From Bradyrhizobium sp. CCGB01 (GTDB taxonomy: Bacteria > Pseudomonadota > Alphaproteobacteria > Rhizobiales > Xanthobacteraceae), in assembly GCF_024199795.1 (NCBI RefSeq), contig NZ_JANADK010000001.1, forward strand, positions 4,216,001-4,280,000: a stretch of 64,000 bases of DNA. The letters run 5' to 3'. A model generated the notes under the pieces. That model made no database searches, had not been told where the DNA came from, and was given only the letters and a program-made list of their open reading frames with translations. Positions within the stretch are counted from its first letter, which is position 1. Each line of letters begins with the position of its first letter. This document shows positions 24,135 to 33,337 of this stretch, piece by piece. A program made the position numbers and the translations under genes.

Positions 24135-25031
24135 TCACTCCCCCTGGATCCATTCCGCCACGCCGCGCCACAGCGTGTCGCGGTGCTCGGGGCGGAAGAA
24201 GCCGAAATGGCCGATGGCCTTGGCGCCGACCTCGGACGGTTTGACCGTCAGCACCTCCGGCTTGATCGCGGTGAATCCGCCCGTGAGCAGCTCGACGGCG
24301 GGGCGGGTCGCCCAGGGATCGTCGGAGAAGCACAGTGCACGCAGCTCGCCTTTGAACTTCGCAAAATTCTCCAGCGCCGGCAGTTTTGAATCGAACAGAT
24401 AGCGCGGGCTGGAGACCCAGTCGGCCCATTGCAGGAAGACGCCCTTGGGCAGGTCCTCGCCGATGCCGGCCCAGCCCGGCGCGTAGCCGAGCGCGTGGAC
24501 GAGCGGCACCCCAATGAGGTTCATGAAGGCGAAGACGCGGTATTTTTCCGGCGATGTCATCAGCCGCCATGTCGCGGCCTGCGAGGCCACGAAGGCGGCG
24601 CGCGAAATTTCACTGTTGTTGGCGATCAGCCCGAGCGCCTGGCCGCCGAAGGAGTGGCCGACATAGGCGAGCGGCAGGGTGTTGTAACGCTCACGCATCC
24701 AGCGCACCGCCGCAGTGACGTCTTGCGCGGCCCAGTCCGACATCGAGGCCTTGAACCCGACCAGCGATTTCGGCTGGTTGTAGCCGACCATCGCCGGCTG
24801 CCGGGAGTCGCCGATGCCGCGATAGTCGTAGGTCATGACCGCGCAGCCGCGATGGGCGAGATAGGAGGCGAAGCCACGATAGATTTTTCGCGGAACGGCG
24901 GTGGCGGAGTTGATCAGAACGGCGTGCCGCTTGGTGCCGCGCGGCAGGAACAGGGTGCCGGTCAGCCCATACCCGTCAGTCGCCGGGAAGCTGATCTCGT
25001 CGATGAAAACGTCGTCCGGTGCGGCGTCCAT
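24135..25031 (-). CDS. Alpha/beta hydrolase
   Basis: A 298-aa esterase/lipase-like hydrolase. The nucleophile elbow GHSFGGQ places the catalytic Ser at residue 127. The oxyanion strand carries YDYRGIGDS, and a late conserved His (KAIGHFGFF region) could complete the triad. It lacks a signal peptide, so it is cytosolic. Family resemblance is to the serine-hydrolase proteins of the YheT/alpha-beta superfamily. No operon partner is present. Substrate not predictable. Confidence 0.85.
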   Translation of the reverse strand: MDAAPDDVFIDEISFPATDGYGLTGTLFLPRGTKRHAVLINSATAVPRKIYRGFASYLAHRGCAVMTYDYRGIGDSRQPAMVGYNQPKSLVGFKASMSDWAAQDVTAAVRWMRERYNTLPLAYVGHSFGGQALGLIANNSEISRAAFVASQAATWRLMTSPEKYRVFAFMNLIGVPLVHALGYAPGWAGIGEDLPKGVFLQWADWVSSPRYLFDSKLPALENFAKFKGELRALCFSDDPWATRPAVELLTGGFTAIKPEVLTVKPSEVGAKAIGHFGFFRPEHRDTLWRGVAEWIQGE

Positions 25032-25213
25032 GAGGGGAAGGTGTTTTGCCCGTTTCTTCTGCGGTCCCTAGCAAATGCGAATTCGGCTTTCCCCGCAAGG
25101 GTTTGCAGTGCGGAATGGATTTACAACTGGCGGTCGGGGATGAGCCTGTGTATAAGGCGGCCCTCGCAACCCCCAGATCAGGTTGCACTTTTTTGCTTCA
25201 CGGAGAGATTGCG

Positions 25214-26602
25214 ATGTCCGAGCGGTGGACGCCCGAGTCCTGGCGCAGCAAGCCGGTGCTACAGGTGCCCGATTATCCCGACGCCAAGGCTTTGGCCGAC
25301 GTCGAGGCGCAGCTTGCGACCTTTCCGCCGCTGGTGTTCGCGGGCGAGGCGCGCAATCTGAAGAAGTCGCTGGCCCGCGTCGCGGCCGGCGAGGCCTTCC
25401 TGCTCCAGGGCGGCGACTGCGCCGAGAGCTTTGCCGAGCACGGCGCCAACAACATCCGCGATTTCTTCCGCGTGCTGCTCCAGATGGCGGTGGTGTTGAC
25501 CTATGCCGGCGCCGTCCCGGTGGTGAAAGTCGGGCGCATTGCCGGCCAGTTCGCAAAGCCGCGCTCCTCGCCGACCGAGAAGATGAACGGCGTCGAGCTG
25601 CCGAGCTATCGCGGCGACATCGTCAACGACATCGCCTTCACCAAGGAAGCGCGCGTGCCGGACCCGCAGCGCCAGCTGATGGCCTATCGCCAGTCGGCTG
25701 CGACGCTGAACCTGCTCCGCGCCTTCGCCACCGGCGGCTACGCCAATCTCGGCAGCGTGCACGAGTGGATGCTCGGCTTCCTCAAGGACTCGCCGCAGTC
25801 CCGCCGCTACAAGGAGCTGGCTGACCGCATCTCGGACGCGCTCAACTTCATGCGCGCCTGCGGCCTCGATCTCGAGGCCCATCCGGAGCTGCGCGCCACC
25901 GATTTCTACACCAGCCATGAGGCACTGCTGCTCGGCTACGAGCAGGCCATGACCCGCGTCGATTCCACGACGGGCGACTGGTACGCGACCTCAGGCCACA
26001 TGATCTGGATCGGCGACCGCACCCGCCAGCTCGACCACGGCCATGTCGAATATTTCCGCGGCATCAAGAACCCGATCGGCCTGAAGTGCGGCCCCTCGCT
26101 CAAGCCCGACGAGCTGTTGAAGCTGATCGACGTGCTCAACCCCGACAACGAGCCGGGCCGGCTGACGCTGATCAACCGCTTCGGCTCCGACAAGGTCGCC
26201 GATCATCTGCCGGGACTGATCCGCGCCGTGAAGCGCGAGGGCAGGGCGGTGGTCTGGTCGTGCGATCCCATGCACGGCAACACCATCACCTCCACGTCCG
26301 GCTACAAGACGCGCCCGTTCGATCGCGTCCTGTCGGAAGTGAAGTCGTTCTTCACGATCCACGCGGCGGAAGGCACCCACGCCGGCGGCGTGCATCTCGA
26401 GATGACCGGCCAGGACGTCACCGAGTGCATCGGCGGCGCCCGCGCGATCACGGACGAGGATCTCAACGACCGCTACCACACGGTCTGCGATCCCCGCCTC
26501 AATGCCGAGCAATCGATCGACATGGCTTTCCTGATCGCGGAGCTCCTCAAGCAGGAGCGCGCCGGCAAGGCAACGCCGATGCCGGTCGCAGCGGGGCTCT
26601 AG
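25214..26602 (+). CDS. Class II 3-deoxy-7-phosphoheptulonate synthase
   Basis: First enzyme of the shikimate pathway, condensing PEP and erythrose-4-phosphate to DAHP. The 462-aa length and motifs are those of the plant/actinobacterial-type (class II) enzyme: [14 protein letters not shown], the PEP-binding [21 protein letters not shown], GEcG-like [10 protein letters not shown] and the metal-binding [20 protein letters not shown] (metal His/Glu). GGAGAG lies 6 bases before this ATG, and it removes an unlikely 56-codon extension. It is followed by dgkA and nadE on the same strand but likely transcribed alone or with dgkA. Confidence 0.93.
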   Translation: MSERWTPESWRSKPVLQVPDYPDAKALADVEAQLATFPPLVFAGEARNLKKSLARVAAGEAFLLQGGDCAESFAEHGANNIRDFFRVLLQMAVVLTYAGAVPVVKVGRIAGQFAKPRSSPTEKMNGVELPSYRGDIVNDIAFTKEARVPDPQRQLMAYRQSAATLNLLRAFATGGYANLGSVHEWMLGFLKDSPQSRRYKELADRISDALNFMRACGLDLEAHPELRATDFYTSHEALLLGYEQAMTRVDSTTGDWYATSGHMIWIGDRTRQLDHGHVEYFRGIKNPIGLKCGPSLKPDELLKLIDVLNPDNEPGRLTLINRFGSDKVADHLPGLIRAVKREGRAVVWSCDPMHGNTITSTSGYKTRPFDRVLSEVKSFFTIHAAEGTHAGGVHLEMTGQDVTECIGGARAITDEDLNDRYHTVCDPRLNAEQSIDMAFLIAELLKQERAGKATPMPVAAGL

Positions 26603-26606
26603 GATC

Positions 26607-26960
26607 TTGCTGCGAATCTGGAAGGCCACGATCAATTCCCGTAACGGTCTGGCCTTTGCATTCCGTTCGGAGCAGGCCGTCCGCGAGGAGATTTTTGCGC
26701 TCCTGCTGTCGCTGCCGCTGGCCTGGTTCATCGGCGCGACCGCGATGCGGGCGGTCGAGCTGGTCTGCTCGGTTGCGTTCGTGCTGACGGTCGAGCTGCT
26801 CAACACGGCGATCGAGAAGCTCGCGGACCGCCTGACCATGGATCACGACAAGCAGATCGGGCGGGTCAAGGACATGGGCTCGGCCGCGGTCGGCGTTGCG
26901 CTCTTGATGGCCGGTGCGTTCTGGATCATCGCCATCATCGAGCGATTGGGATTCCTCTGA
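26607..26960 (+). CDS. dgkA: Diacylglycerol kinase (prokaryotic, DgkA)
   Basis: Small inner-membrane kinase that phosphorylates diacylglycerol to phosphatidate for lipid recycling. The 117-aa product carries three hydrophobic helices, an N-terminal amphipathic segment (NGLAFAFRSEQAVREE) and the invariant VELLNTAIEKLADR, which includes the catalytic and Mg-binding Glu/Asn residues. The start is TTG at 26607, 4 bp after the DAHP synthase stop; the only ribosome-binding sequence lies in that stop region, so translation is probably coupled. Length matches the family. Confidence 0.88.
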   Translation: MLRIWKATINSRNGLAFAFRSEQAVREEIFALLLSLPLAWFIGATAMRAVELVCSVAFVLTVELLNTAIEKLADRLTMDHDKQIGRVKDMGSAAVGVALLMAGAFWIIAIIERLGFL

Positions 26961-27013
26961 AGCGCTGATCGCGCTTTGGGTTGTTGCCAGAGAATGATCG
27001 GAGTGCGGCGGCC

Positions 27014-28771
27014 ATGACCGAACGTCTCAATGCATTCGCGGTGACGCTCGCCCAGCTCAATCCGACCATGGGCGACATCGAGGGCAATGCGGCCAAAGCG
27101 CGGGCCGCGCGCGCGCAGGCGATCGCCGACGGCGCCGATCTCGTGCTGTTTCCGGAATTGTTCATCGCCGGCTACCCGCCGGAAGATCTGGTACAGAAGC
27201 CGGCCTTCCAGGCCGCGTGCCGCGCCGCGATCGAGGCGCTTGCGCGCGAGACCGCCGATGGCGGCCCTGCCATGTTGGTCGGCACGCCCTGGGTAGAGGA
27301 GGGCAGGCTCTACAATGCCTGCGCGCTGCTCGATGGCGGCCGCATCGCCGCACTTCGCTTCAAGTGCAATCTGCCGAATTACGGCGTGTTCGACGAGAAG
27401 CGGCTGTTTTCGTGCGGCCCTGCTGCCGGCCCGGTCACGGTGCGCGGCGTGCGCATCGGCGTGCCGATCTGCGAGGACATCTGGCTGGAGGAGTCCGAGG
27501 ACTACGAGAACGTGGTCGAGACTCTCGCCGAGACCGGCGCCGAGATCATCCTGGTCCCGAACGGCTCGCCCTACGCCCGCGACAAGAGCGACGTGCGCCT
27601 GTCGGTCGCCGTCGCGCGCGTCACCGAGAGCGGGCTGCCGCTGGTCTATCTCAACCAGGTCTGCGGCCAGGACGAGCTGGTGTTCGACGGCGCTTCCTTC
27701 GCGCTCAACGGCGACCTCTCGCTCGCCGCGCAATTGCCGGCGTTCGAGGAGAGCGTCACCACACTGCGCTTCACCAGGAACGGCGACGACTGGCGCTGCG
27801 CGGGGCCGATTGCCGGGCAGCCCGAGGGCGACCACGCCGACTACGCGGCCTGTGTGCTGGGCCTGCGCGACTATGTCGCCAAGAACGGATTCCCCGGCGT
27901 GCTGCTCGGCATTTCCGGCGGCATCGATTCTGCTCTCTGCGCGGCGATCGCGGTCGATGCGCTCGGTGCCGACCAGGTGCACGGCGTGATGCTGCCTTAT
28001 CGCTACACCGCAGCCCACTCGATCGCGGACGCCGGCGAGCTCGCCGGCCATCTCGGAATCCGTTACGAGGTGCTGCCGATCGCGGAAGCCGTGAACGGGT
28101 TCGAGACCATCCTGTCCGGCATCTTCAAGAACCTGCCGCCCGATATCACCGAGGAGAATCTTCAGGCCCGCACCCGCGGCACGTTGCTGATGGCGATCTC
28201 CAACAAGACCGGGCTGATGGTGGTGACGACGGGAAACAAGTCGGAAATGTCGGTCGGCTACGCCACGCTCTATGGCGACATGAACGGCGGCTTCAATCCG
28301 ATCAAGGACATCTACAAGACGCAGGTGTTTCGGCTGGCGAGCTTGCGCAACGGCTGGAAGCCCGAGGGCGCGCTCGGTCCGGCGGGCGAAGTGATACCGC
28401 CCGACATCATCACGCGCCCGCCGACCGCGGAGTTGCGCGAGAACCAGACCGACCAGGATTCGCTGCCGCCTTACGACGTGCTCGATGCCATCCTGGAGCG
28501 CCTCATCGAGCGCGAGGAGCCGCTCGACAAGATCATCGCCGCCGGCTTCGACCGCGACATTGTCACGCGCATCGACCATCTGCTCAACGTCGCCGAATAC
28601 AAGCGCCGCCAGGCCGCGCCGGGCGTGAAGGTGACACCCAGGAATTTCGGCCGCGACCGGCGTTATCCGATCACCAACCGGTTTCGCGACAGGGGAGAGA
28701 AGCTGCCGGCGCATGACGAGACGCTGGTCTCGCGCGGCAGCCAGGCGTCGATCGACGCGTTCGAGGGGTGA
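27014..28771 (+). CDS. nadE: Glutamine-dependent NAD+ synthetase
   Basis: Final step of NAD synthesis, amidation of NaAD using glutamine-derived ammonia. The 585-aa protein has an N-terminal nitrilase-like glutaminase domain with Glu in LFPELFIAGYPPED, Lys in KCNLPNYG and Cys in VPICEDIW, and a C-terminal synthetase with P-loop GISGGIDSALC and TTGNKSEMSVGYATLYGD (ATP/NaAD-binding). The ATG giving MTERLNAF was chosen because the upstream extension is unlike family N-termini. It follows dgkA by 53 bp, and it is cytosolic. Confidence 0.95.
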   Translation: MTERLNAFAVTLAQLNPTMGDIEGNAAKARAARAQAIADGADLVLFPELFIAGYPPEDLVQKPAFQAACRAAIEALARETADGGPAMLVGTPWVEEGRLYNACALLDGGRIAALRFKCNLPNYGVFDEKRLFSCGPAAGPVTVRGVRIGVPICEDIWLEESEDYENVVETLAETGAEIILVPNGSPYARDKSDVRLSVAVARVTESGLPLVYLNQVCGQDELVFDGASFALNGDLSLAAQLPAFEESVTTLRFTRNGDDWRCAGPIAGQPEGDHADYAACVLGLRDYVAKNGFPGVLLGISGGIDSALCAAIAVDALGADQVHGVMLPYRYTAAHSIADAGELAGHLGIRYEVLPIAEAVNGFETILSGIFKNLPPDITEENLQARTRGTLLMAISNKTGLMVVTTGNKSEMSVGYATLYGDMNGGFNPIKDIYKTQVFRLASLRNGWKPEGALGPAGEVIPPDIITRPPTAELRENQTDQDSLPPYDVLDAILERLIEREEPLDKIIAAGFDRDIVTRIDHLLNVAEYKRRQAAPGVKVTPRNFGRDRRYPITNRFRDRGEKLPAHDETLVSRGSQASIDAFEG

Positions 28772-28914
28772 TGGTCGCGCTGTCACAGCACATTCCGCCG
28801 TCATCGTGCGCGAACGCGCATGATCCGGCCAGCTGCGGCCTGTGCTTGAGCGGCCGAATTCGGCCATAGAGCATTCATAGGCATGCGCCCGAACTGGTGG
28901 CGAGCGGACGCAGT

Positions 28915-29448
28915 ATGGCAGACGAAATCTCTTTGGACATGGAGGACCTCCGAGCGGTTGCAGCCTATGCGGCGGAAAATGCCGCGGACGTGCTGGAGAT
29001 ATTCGAGCGATCGTATCCCGCGGATTTTCGTCCACGTGACGCAGTCGAAGCCGCGCGGACGTTCGCGCAGGGAGGCAAGCGGGTAAAGGCCCTGCGCGAT
29101 GCAGCTTGGGCAGCGCTGAAGGCAGCAAAGGAAGCCGAAGATGCGGCAGCGAGCCAGGCTGCGCGAGCGGCGATGAGCGCCTCATCTGCGGCCTATCTTC
29201 ATCCCCTGGCGCGGTCGACCCAGGTCAGGCACATCCTCGGCGCGCCGGCCCACGCGGCCCGGGCCGTCGAACTTGCAACGGCTGGGGATCCCGGGGGCGG
29301 CGCCGATTATGTCGAGCGCGCCGTCCGTCGCGCGACGCCAAGGCTCGTCGAGGTCCTGCGGCGCTATCCGGCAGCACCGCCCGGCGGCGGGCGGGTAGGT
29401 GAACTGCTGCGCTCAATTGACCGGAGGCTTCGCGGCGGGCTTGCGTAA
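28915..29448 (+). CDS. Imm-5-like putative immunity protein, orphan
   Basis: A 177-aa, Ala/Arg-rich, all-alpha protein. Repeated RxALRDAAWAALKAAKEAEDAA and AYLHPLAR/HILGAPAHAARA segments resemble the Imm-5-like immunity-protein family. That family is named by genomic association with toxins and lacks an experimental role in most hosts. No polymorphic toxin or secretion gene is adjacent, so the immunity assignment is by similarity only. Low-complexity alanine content makes the match less secure. I use the ATG giving MADEISLD; a GTG 6 codons upstream is the alternative. Confidence 0.5.
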   Translation: MADEISLDMEDLRAVAAYAAENAADVLEIFERSYPADFRPRDAVEAARTFAQGGKRVKALRDAAWAALKAAKEAEDAAASQAARAAMSASSAAYLHPLARSTQVRHILGAPAHAARAVELATAGDPGGGADYVERAVRRATPRLVEVLRRYPAAPPGGGRVGELLRSIDRRLRGGLA

Positions 29449-29470
29449 GCTGTCTGCCGGTCACTCATCC

Positions 29471-29632
29471 GCTGTCATCATCCGCGAAGGCGGATGATCC
29501 AGTACTCCGCGGCGGGCGTTGTGGAAGCCAACTGGTGCCGCAGAGTCGTGGATGCCCGCCGGAGCCTGTCATCGGGCTCGCCGAAGGCGAGACCCGGTGG
29601 CGGGGCATGACAGTGGAGTGAGGAGCGAACTC
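29471..29632. repeat. Dispersed palindromic element, copy A
   Basis: ATCATCCGC-GAAG-GCGGATGAT (29477-29498) forms a perfect stem, continuing into CCAGTACTCCGCGG. The same core occurs at 41154-41257. The rest contains a second inverted pair, GGGCTCGCC / GGCGAGACCC. No gene is encoded. Confidence 0.6.
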
Positions 29633-29640
29633 CTGTACCG

Positions 29641-30033
29641 CTACGATGGGGTTGCGAAGAACAGCACCCGCAGGAAGTGCGTGTATTCGGATTCGAGCAC
29701 CATGATTGTCACAAACACCATGACCGCGATCGGTGGCAGCAGGATGGCATAGGTGAGGGCCAGCCGCTCCCAGGCCATGTGCATGAAGACGGCGACGATC
29801 AGGCCGGCCTTCAACACCATGAACAGCAGGATCAGCGACCACCTGAGGTAGCCGTGCAGGCCAAAGTAGTCGACGAGGTAGGAGCACGTGCTGAGGACAA
29901 ACAGCCAGCCCCAGACCACGAGGTAGAGCTTGATCGGGTGCTGTTGCCCCTTGGCGTGCACGGCTGCTGTTGCGACTGCGCCGTGCGCCGGAGCGTGGAG
30001 CTGGCCTTCCATGTGTACCGCCGCGTTTGTCAT
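29641..30033 (-). CDS. Cytochrome c oxidase subunit IV
   Basis: Small inner-membrane accessory subunit of the haem-copper oxidase (CtaF/CoxD type). The 130-aa protein starts with a His/Ala-rich hydrophilic tail and has three hydrophobic helices (LVVWGWLFVLSTCSYLV, SLILLFMVLKAGLIVAVFMHM and the helix ahead of VMVFVTIMVLESEY). The MHMAWERL segment is typical. It is the last gene of the oxidase operon, 9 bp after the subunit III gene. Confidence 0.85.
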   Translation of the reverse strand: MTNAAVHMEGQLHAPAHGAVATAAVHAKGQQHPIKLYLVVWGWLFVLSTCSYLVDYFGLHGYLRWSLILLFMVLKAGLIVAVFMHMAWERLALTYAILLPPIAVMVFVTIMVLESEYTHFLRVLFFATPS

Positions 30034-30042
30034 GCGCCGACC

Positions 30043-30765
30043 TCACCAAAGATAGAACAATGCAAAGATGAACACCCACACGAGATCGACGAAGTGCCAG
30101 TACAGGCCCATGATCTCGACGATCTCGTAATAGCCCTTGCGGCTCGTGAAGAAGCCGCGCCTCTCGACGTCGAAGTCGCCGCGCAAGACCTTCCGCGCAA
30201 TGGCGATCAGGAAGATCACGCCGATCGTCACGTGGGTGCCGTGGAAGCCGGTGATCATGAAGAAGCTTGCACCAAACTGCGGTGCACCCCATGGATTGCC
30301 CCAGGGCCGGACGCCCTCCATGATCAGCTTGGTCCATTCGAAGGCCTGCATTCCGACGAAGGTTGCGCCGAAGGCCGCCGTGACCAGCATCAAGGCCGCG
30401 GTTCTGACGCGATCGCGGCGGTAGCCGAAATTGACGGCCATCGCCATCGTGCCGCTGCTGCTGATCAGGATAAAGGTCATGATGGCGATCAGGATCAGGG
30501 GGATGTGGTTGCCCCCGATATTGAGGGCGAAGACTTCGCTGGGATTCGGCCACGGCACGGTCGTCGACATGCGCGCCGTCATGTAGGAGAGCAGGAAGCA
30601 ACTGAAGATGAAGGTGTCGCTGAGGAGGAAGATCCACATCATGGCCTTGCCCCAGGACACGTTCTTGAAGGCGCGCTGATCGGACGCCCAGTCGGCGGCG
30701 ATGCCGCGCCAGCCTTCAAGCCGCGCAGGCGATTGGCCCGAATGTGTCAGCACGGTTTCAGCCAT
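30043..30765 (-). CDS. Cytochrome c oxidase subunit III, second copy
   Basis: Inner-membrane subunit III (240 aa) with about seven helices. Motifs: MMWIFLLSDTFIFSCFLL, the haem-oxidase family GVQAFEW-like MQAFEWTKLI, GFHGTHVTIGVI and EIMGLYWHFVDLVWVFIFALFYL at the C-terminus. GGGAGG precedes the ATG. The first subunit III gene ends 14 bp upstream. This protein is closer to the classical caa3/aa3 subunit III than its neighbour, judging by the complete FHGxHV and WHFVD motifs. Confidence 0.9.
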   Translation of the reverse strand: MAETVLTHSGQSPARLEGWRGIAADWASDQRAFKNVSWGKAMMWIFLLSDTFIFSCFLLSYMTARMSTTVPWPNPSEVFALNIGGNHIPLILIAIMTFILISSSGTMAMAVNFGYRRDRVRTAALMLVTAAFGATFVGMQAFEWTKLIMEGVRPWGNPWGAPQFGASFFMITGFHGTHVTIGVIFLIAIARKVLRGDFDVERRGFFTSRKGYYEIVEIMGLYWHFVDLVWVFIFALFYLW

Positions 30766-30779
30766 CTGGTCTCGCCTCC

Positions 30780-31484
30780 CTAGCTCAGCAATTGGCGACA
30801 GATGTTGACGAAATCGTCGGTCCAGCCCGTGAGAAGACCGAGCAGGACAAGCCAGACCAGCAGCAGGAAGTGCCAGTAGATGGTGCACAGTTCCACGCTC
30901 AAGCGCATCTCGGCGATCTCGGCGCCACGCCACACCTTGGCCGAGGTTCGCCCGAGGGCCACCAGGCCACCCGTCAGATGCAGCCCGTGCACCGCGGTCA
31001 GCAGGTAGAAGAAGGAATTGGCCGGATTGGACGCCACGAAATATCCGGCAGCCCCGAGCCGTTGCCAGGCCAGGAGCTGTCCGGCGAGGAAGATCACGGC
31101 AGATGCTCCGCCAGCGAGCAGACCGATCTTGACGCTCTCGGTATCGTGCCGCCCAGCAGCCACGTACGACCATTGCAGCGCGACACTGCTCAGGACCAGG
31201 ACGCCCGTGTTGACCCACAGCAGCCGCGGTACCGGCAGCGGCCGCCAGTCCACTACGCTCATGCGCATCGCGTAGGCGCTGATGAAGAGGACGAACAATG
31301 CGCTCGCGACGGCGAGAAATACGCCAAGTCCGACCTTCGCTGCCGGCCAGGTCATGCTATCGCCGCCGGGGAAGTCACCTACCGAGCCTTCCTCCAGCCA
31401 GGGCTTGGCCGTCAGCCGCTGCTGCGACAGCCACCATCCGGCGATCACCGCAAGCACAGCCAGGAACAGGATGATGGCGCTCAC
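30780..31484 (-). CDS. Subunit III-type protein, first copy
   Basis: A 234-aa membrane protein of the subunit III superfamily, with about six helices. Conserved are KVGLGVFLAVASALFVLF near the N-terminus, the HGLHLTGG segment and the C-terminal IYWHFLLLVWLVLLGLL. It differs enough from the second copy to be a paralogue rather than a split half. Its ATG overlaps the stop of the subunit I gene by 4 bp (31481-31484), so it is translationally coupled. Two subunit III genes in one oxidase operon are found in several alphaproteobacterial oxidases. Confidence 0.82.
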   Translation of the reverse strand: MSAIILFLAVLAVIAGWWLSQQRLTAKPWLEEGSVGDFPGGDSMTWPAAKVGLGVFLAVASALFVLFISAYAMRMSVVDWRPLPVPRLLWVNTGVLVLSSVALQWSYVAAGRHDTESVKIGLLAGGASAVIFLAGQLLAWQRLGAAGYFVASNPANSFFYLLTAVHGLHLTGGLVALGRTSAKVWRGAEIAEMRLSVELCTIYWHFLLLVWLVLLGLLTGWTDDFVNICRQLLS

Positions 31485-33259
31485 GAAGCAGCTCCCTGAA
31501 CGAGCTGCGTCGCGCGTGGCGGCTGGTTCTGCGGAATGAAGTCCTCCGCGGCGCCGGGCACACTGTAGTCATAGGCCCAGCGGTACACGACCGGCAGCTC
31601 CTTGCCCCAGTTGCCGTGCCCTGGGGGCGTCTCCGGCGTCTGCCACTCCAGCGTCGTCGCCCGCCACGGATTGCCACCTGAGGCCTCACCCTTGAACAGG
31701 CTCCAGGCAAGATTGAACAGGAACACCATCTGGCTGAACCCGACGGTCAAGGCCACCACGGAGATGAAGGCGTTCAGTGAATGGGCCGAGGACGGGATGA
31801 ACGCCGTGTCGCCGAGTTCGAAATACCGGCGCGGAACCCCGAGCAGTCCAAGATAGTGCATGGGGAAGAAGATCAGGTAGGCGCCGAGGAAGGTGACCCA
31901 GAAGTGAAACTTGCCGAGGACGTCGTTCAGCATCCGCCCTGTGACCTTGGGGTACCAATGATAGATCGCGCCCAGCACGACCATGATCGGTGCCACGCCC
32001 ATCACCATGTGGAAATGCGCGACCACGAACATGGTGTCCGAGAGGGGCACGTCCACGACGACGTTGCCGAGGAAGAGGCCGGTGAGCCCGCCATTCACGA
32101 AGGTGATGATGAAGCCGAGGGCGAACAGCATCGGCACCCTGAGATGAATGTCGCCGCGCCACAGGGTCAGCACCCAGTTGTAGACCTTGATCGCGGTGGG
32201 GATTGCGATGATGAGCGTCGTGGTGGCGAAGAAGTACCCGAACTGCGGGAACATGCCGCTCACATACATGTGGTGCGCCCACACGACGAAGCTGAGCGCG
32301 CCGATCCCCACGATCGCCCATACCATCATGCGATAACCAAATATGTTTTTTCGCGCATGGGTGCTGATCAGATCGGAGACGATGCCGAAGGCGGGCAAAG
32401 CGACGATGTAGACCTCGGGGTGGCCGAAGAACCAGAACAGGTGCTGGAAGAGCAGCGGGCTGCCGCCGCCATATTTCGACAGCTGGCCCATCTCGACGAG
32501 GGAGGGCATGAAGAAGCTGGTTCCCAGGAGACGGTCGAGCAGCAGCATGACCGAGGCAACGAAGAGAGCAGGGAATGCCAGCAGCGCCATGACGGTCGCC
32601 GTGAAAATGCCCCACACCGTCAGAGGCAGGCGCATCAGCGTCATGCCGCGGGTGCGCGCTTGCAGCACCGTGACCACATAATTCAAGCCGCCCATCGTGA
32701 AGCCGATGATGAACAGGATCAGGGACGACATCATCAGAATAATGCCCCAATCCTGCCCGGGCGTTCCGGAGAGGATTGCTTGCGGTGGGTATAGCGTCCA
32801 GCCGGCGCCGGTGGGGCCGCCGGGCACGAAGAATGTCGAGGCCAGCACCAGGACTGCGAGCAGGTAGACCCAGTAGCTCAGCATGTTCACATAAGGGAAG
32901 ACCATATCCCGTGCGCCGACCATCAGCGGGATCAGGTAGTTGCCGAAGCCGCCGAGGAACAATGCGGTGAGCAGATAGATCACCATGATCATGCCGTGCA
33001 TGGTGATGAACTGGAGGTACTGGTTGGCATCGATGAAAGAGAAGGTGCCGGGGAATCCCAGTTGCAGTCGCATCAGCCACGACAGCGCCAGGGCCACCAG
33101 CCCGATGGCAGAGGCCGTCAGCGAATACTGAATGGCGATCACCTTGGCGTCCTGCGAGAAGACATACCGTGTCCACCAGCTCCTTGGATGATAGAGCTCG
33201 ACTTCAGGTACTTCGGCAGGCGGGATGCCTGCGATCCCTTCATATGGAATATCGACCAT
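31481..33259 (-). CDS. ctaD: Cytochrome c oxidase subunit I, A1-type aa3
   Basis: Catalytic subunit (592 aa) reducing O2 to water with proton pumping. All haem and Cu ligands are visible: haem a His in TMHGMIMV and the paired His of VVAHFHMVMG, CuB ligands in FGHPEVYIVALP and WAHHMYVSG, with the His-Tyr crosslink in GHPEVY. The Glu of HPEV indicates the A1 (D-channel) class. The ATG giving MVDIPYEG has GAGGAGG six bases upstream, superseding an earlier ATG at 33310. It lies 78 bp downstream of the subunit II gene. Confidence 0.96.
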   Translation of the reverse strand: MVDIPYEGIAGIPPAEVPEVELYHPRSWWTRYVFSQDAKVIAIQYSLTASAIGLVALALSWLMRLQLGFPGTFSFIDANQYLQFITMHGMIMVIYLLTALFLGGFGNYLIPLMVGARDMVFPYVNMLSYWVYLLAVLVLASTFFVPGGPTGAGWTLYPPQAILSGTPGQDWGIILMMSSLILFIIGFTMGGLNYVVTVLQARTRGMTLMRLPLTVWGIFTATVMALLAFPALFVASVMLLLDRLLGTSFFMPSLVEMGQLSKYGGGSPLLFQHLFWFFGHPEVYIVALPAFGIVSDLISTHARKNIFGYRMMVWAIVGIGALSFVVWAHHMYVSGMFPQFGYFFATTTLIIAIPTAIKVYNWVLTLWRGDIHLRVPMLFALGFIITFVNGGLTGLFLGNVVVDVPLSDTMFVVAHFHMVMGVAPIMVVLGAIYHWYPKVTGRMLNDVLGKFHFWVTFLGAYLIFFPMHYLGLLGVPRRYFELGDTAFIPSSAHSLNAFISVVALTVGFSQMVFLFNLAWSLFKGEASGGNPWRATTLEWQTPETPPGHGNWGKELPVVYRWAYDYSVPGAAEDFIPQNQPPRATQLVQGAAS

Positions 33260-33337
33260 AGAAACCTCCTCGGTCGTTTCCATCGGGGGTGGGGCGTTGG
33301 CCTCGTGCACCCGATCTATCTTCGCAGCGGCAGCTTG

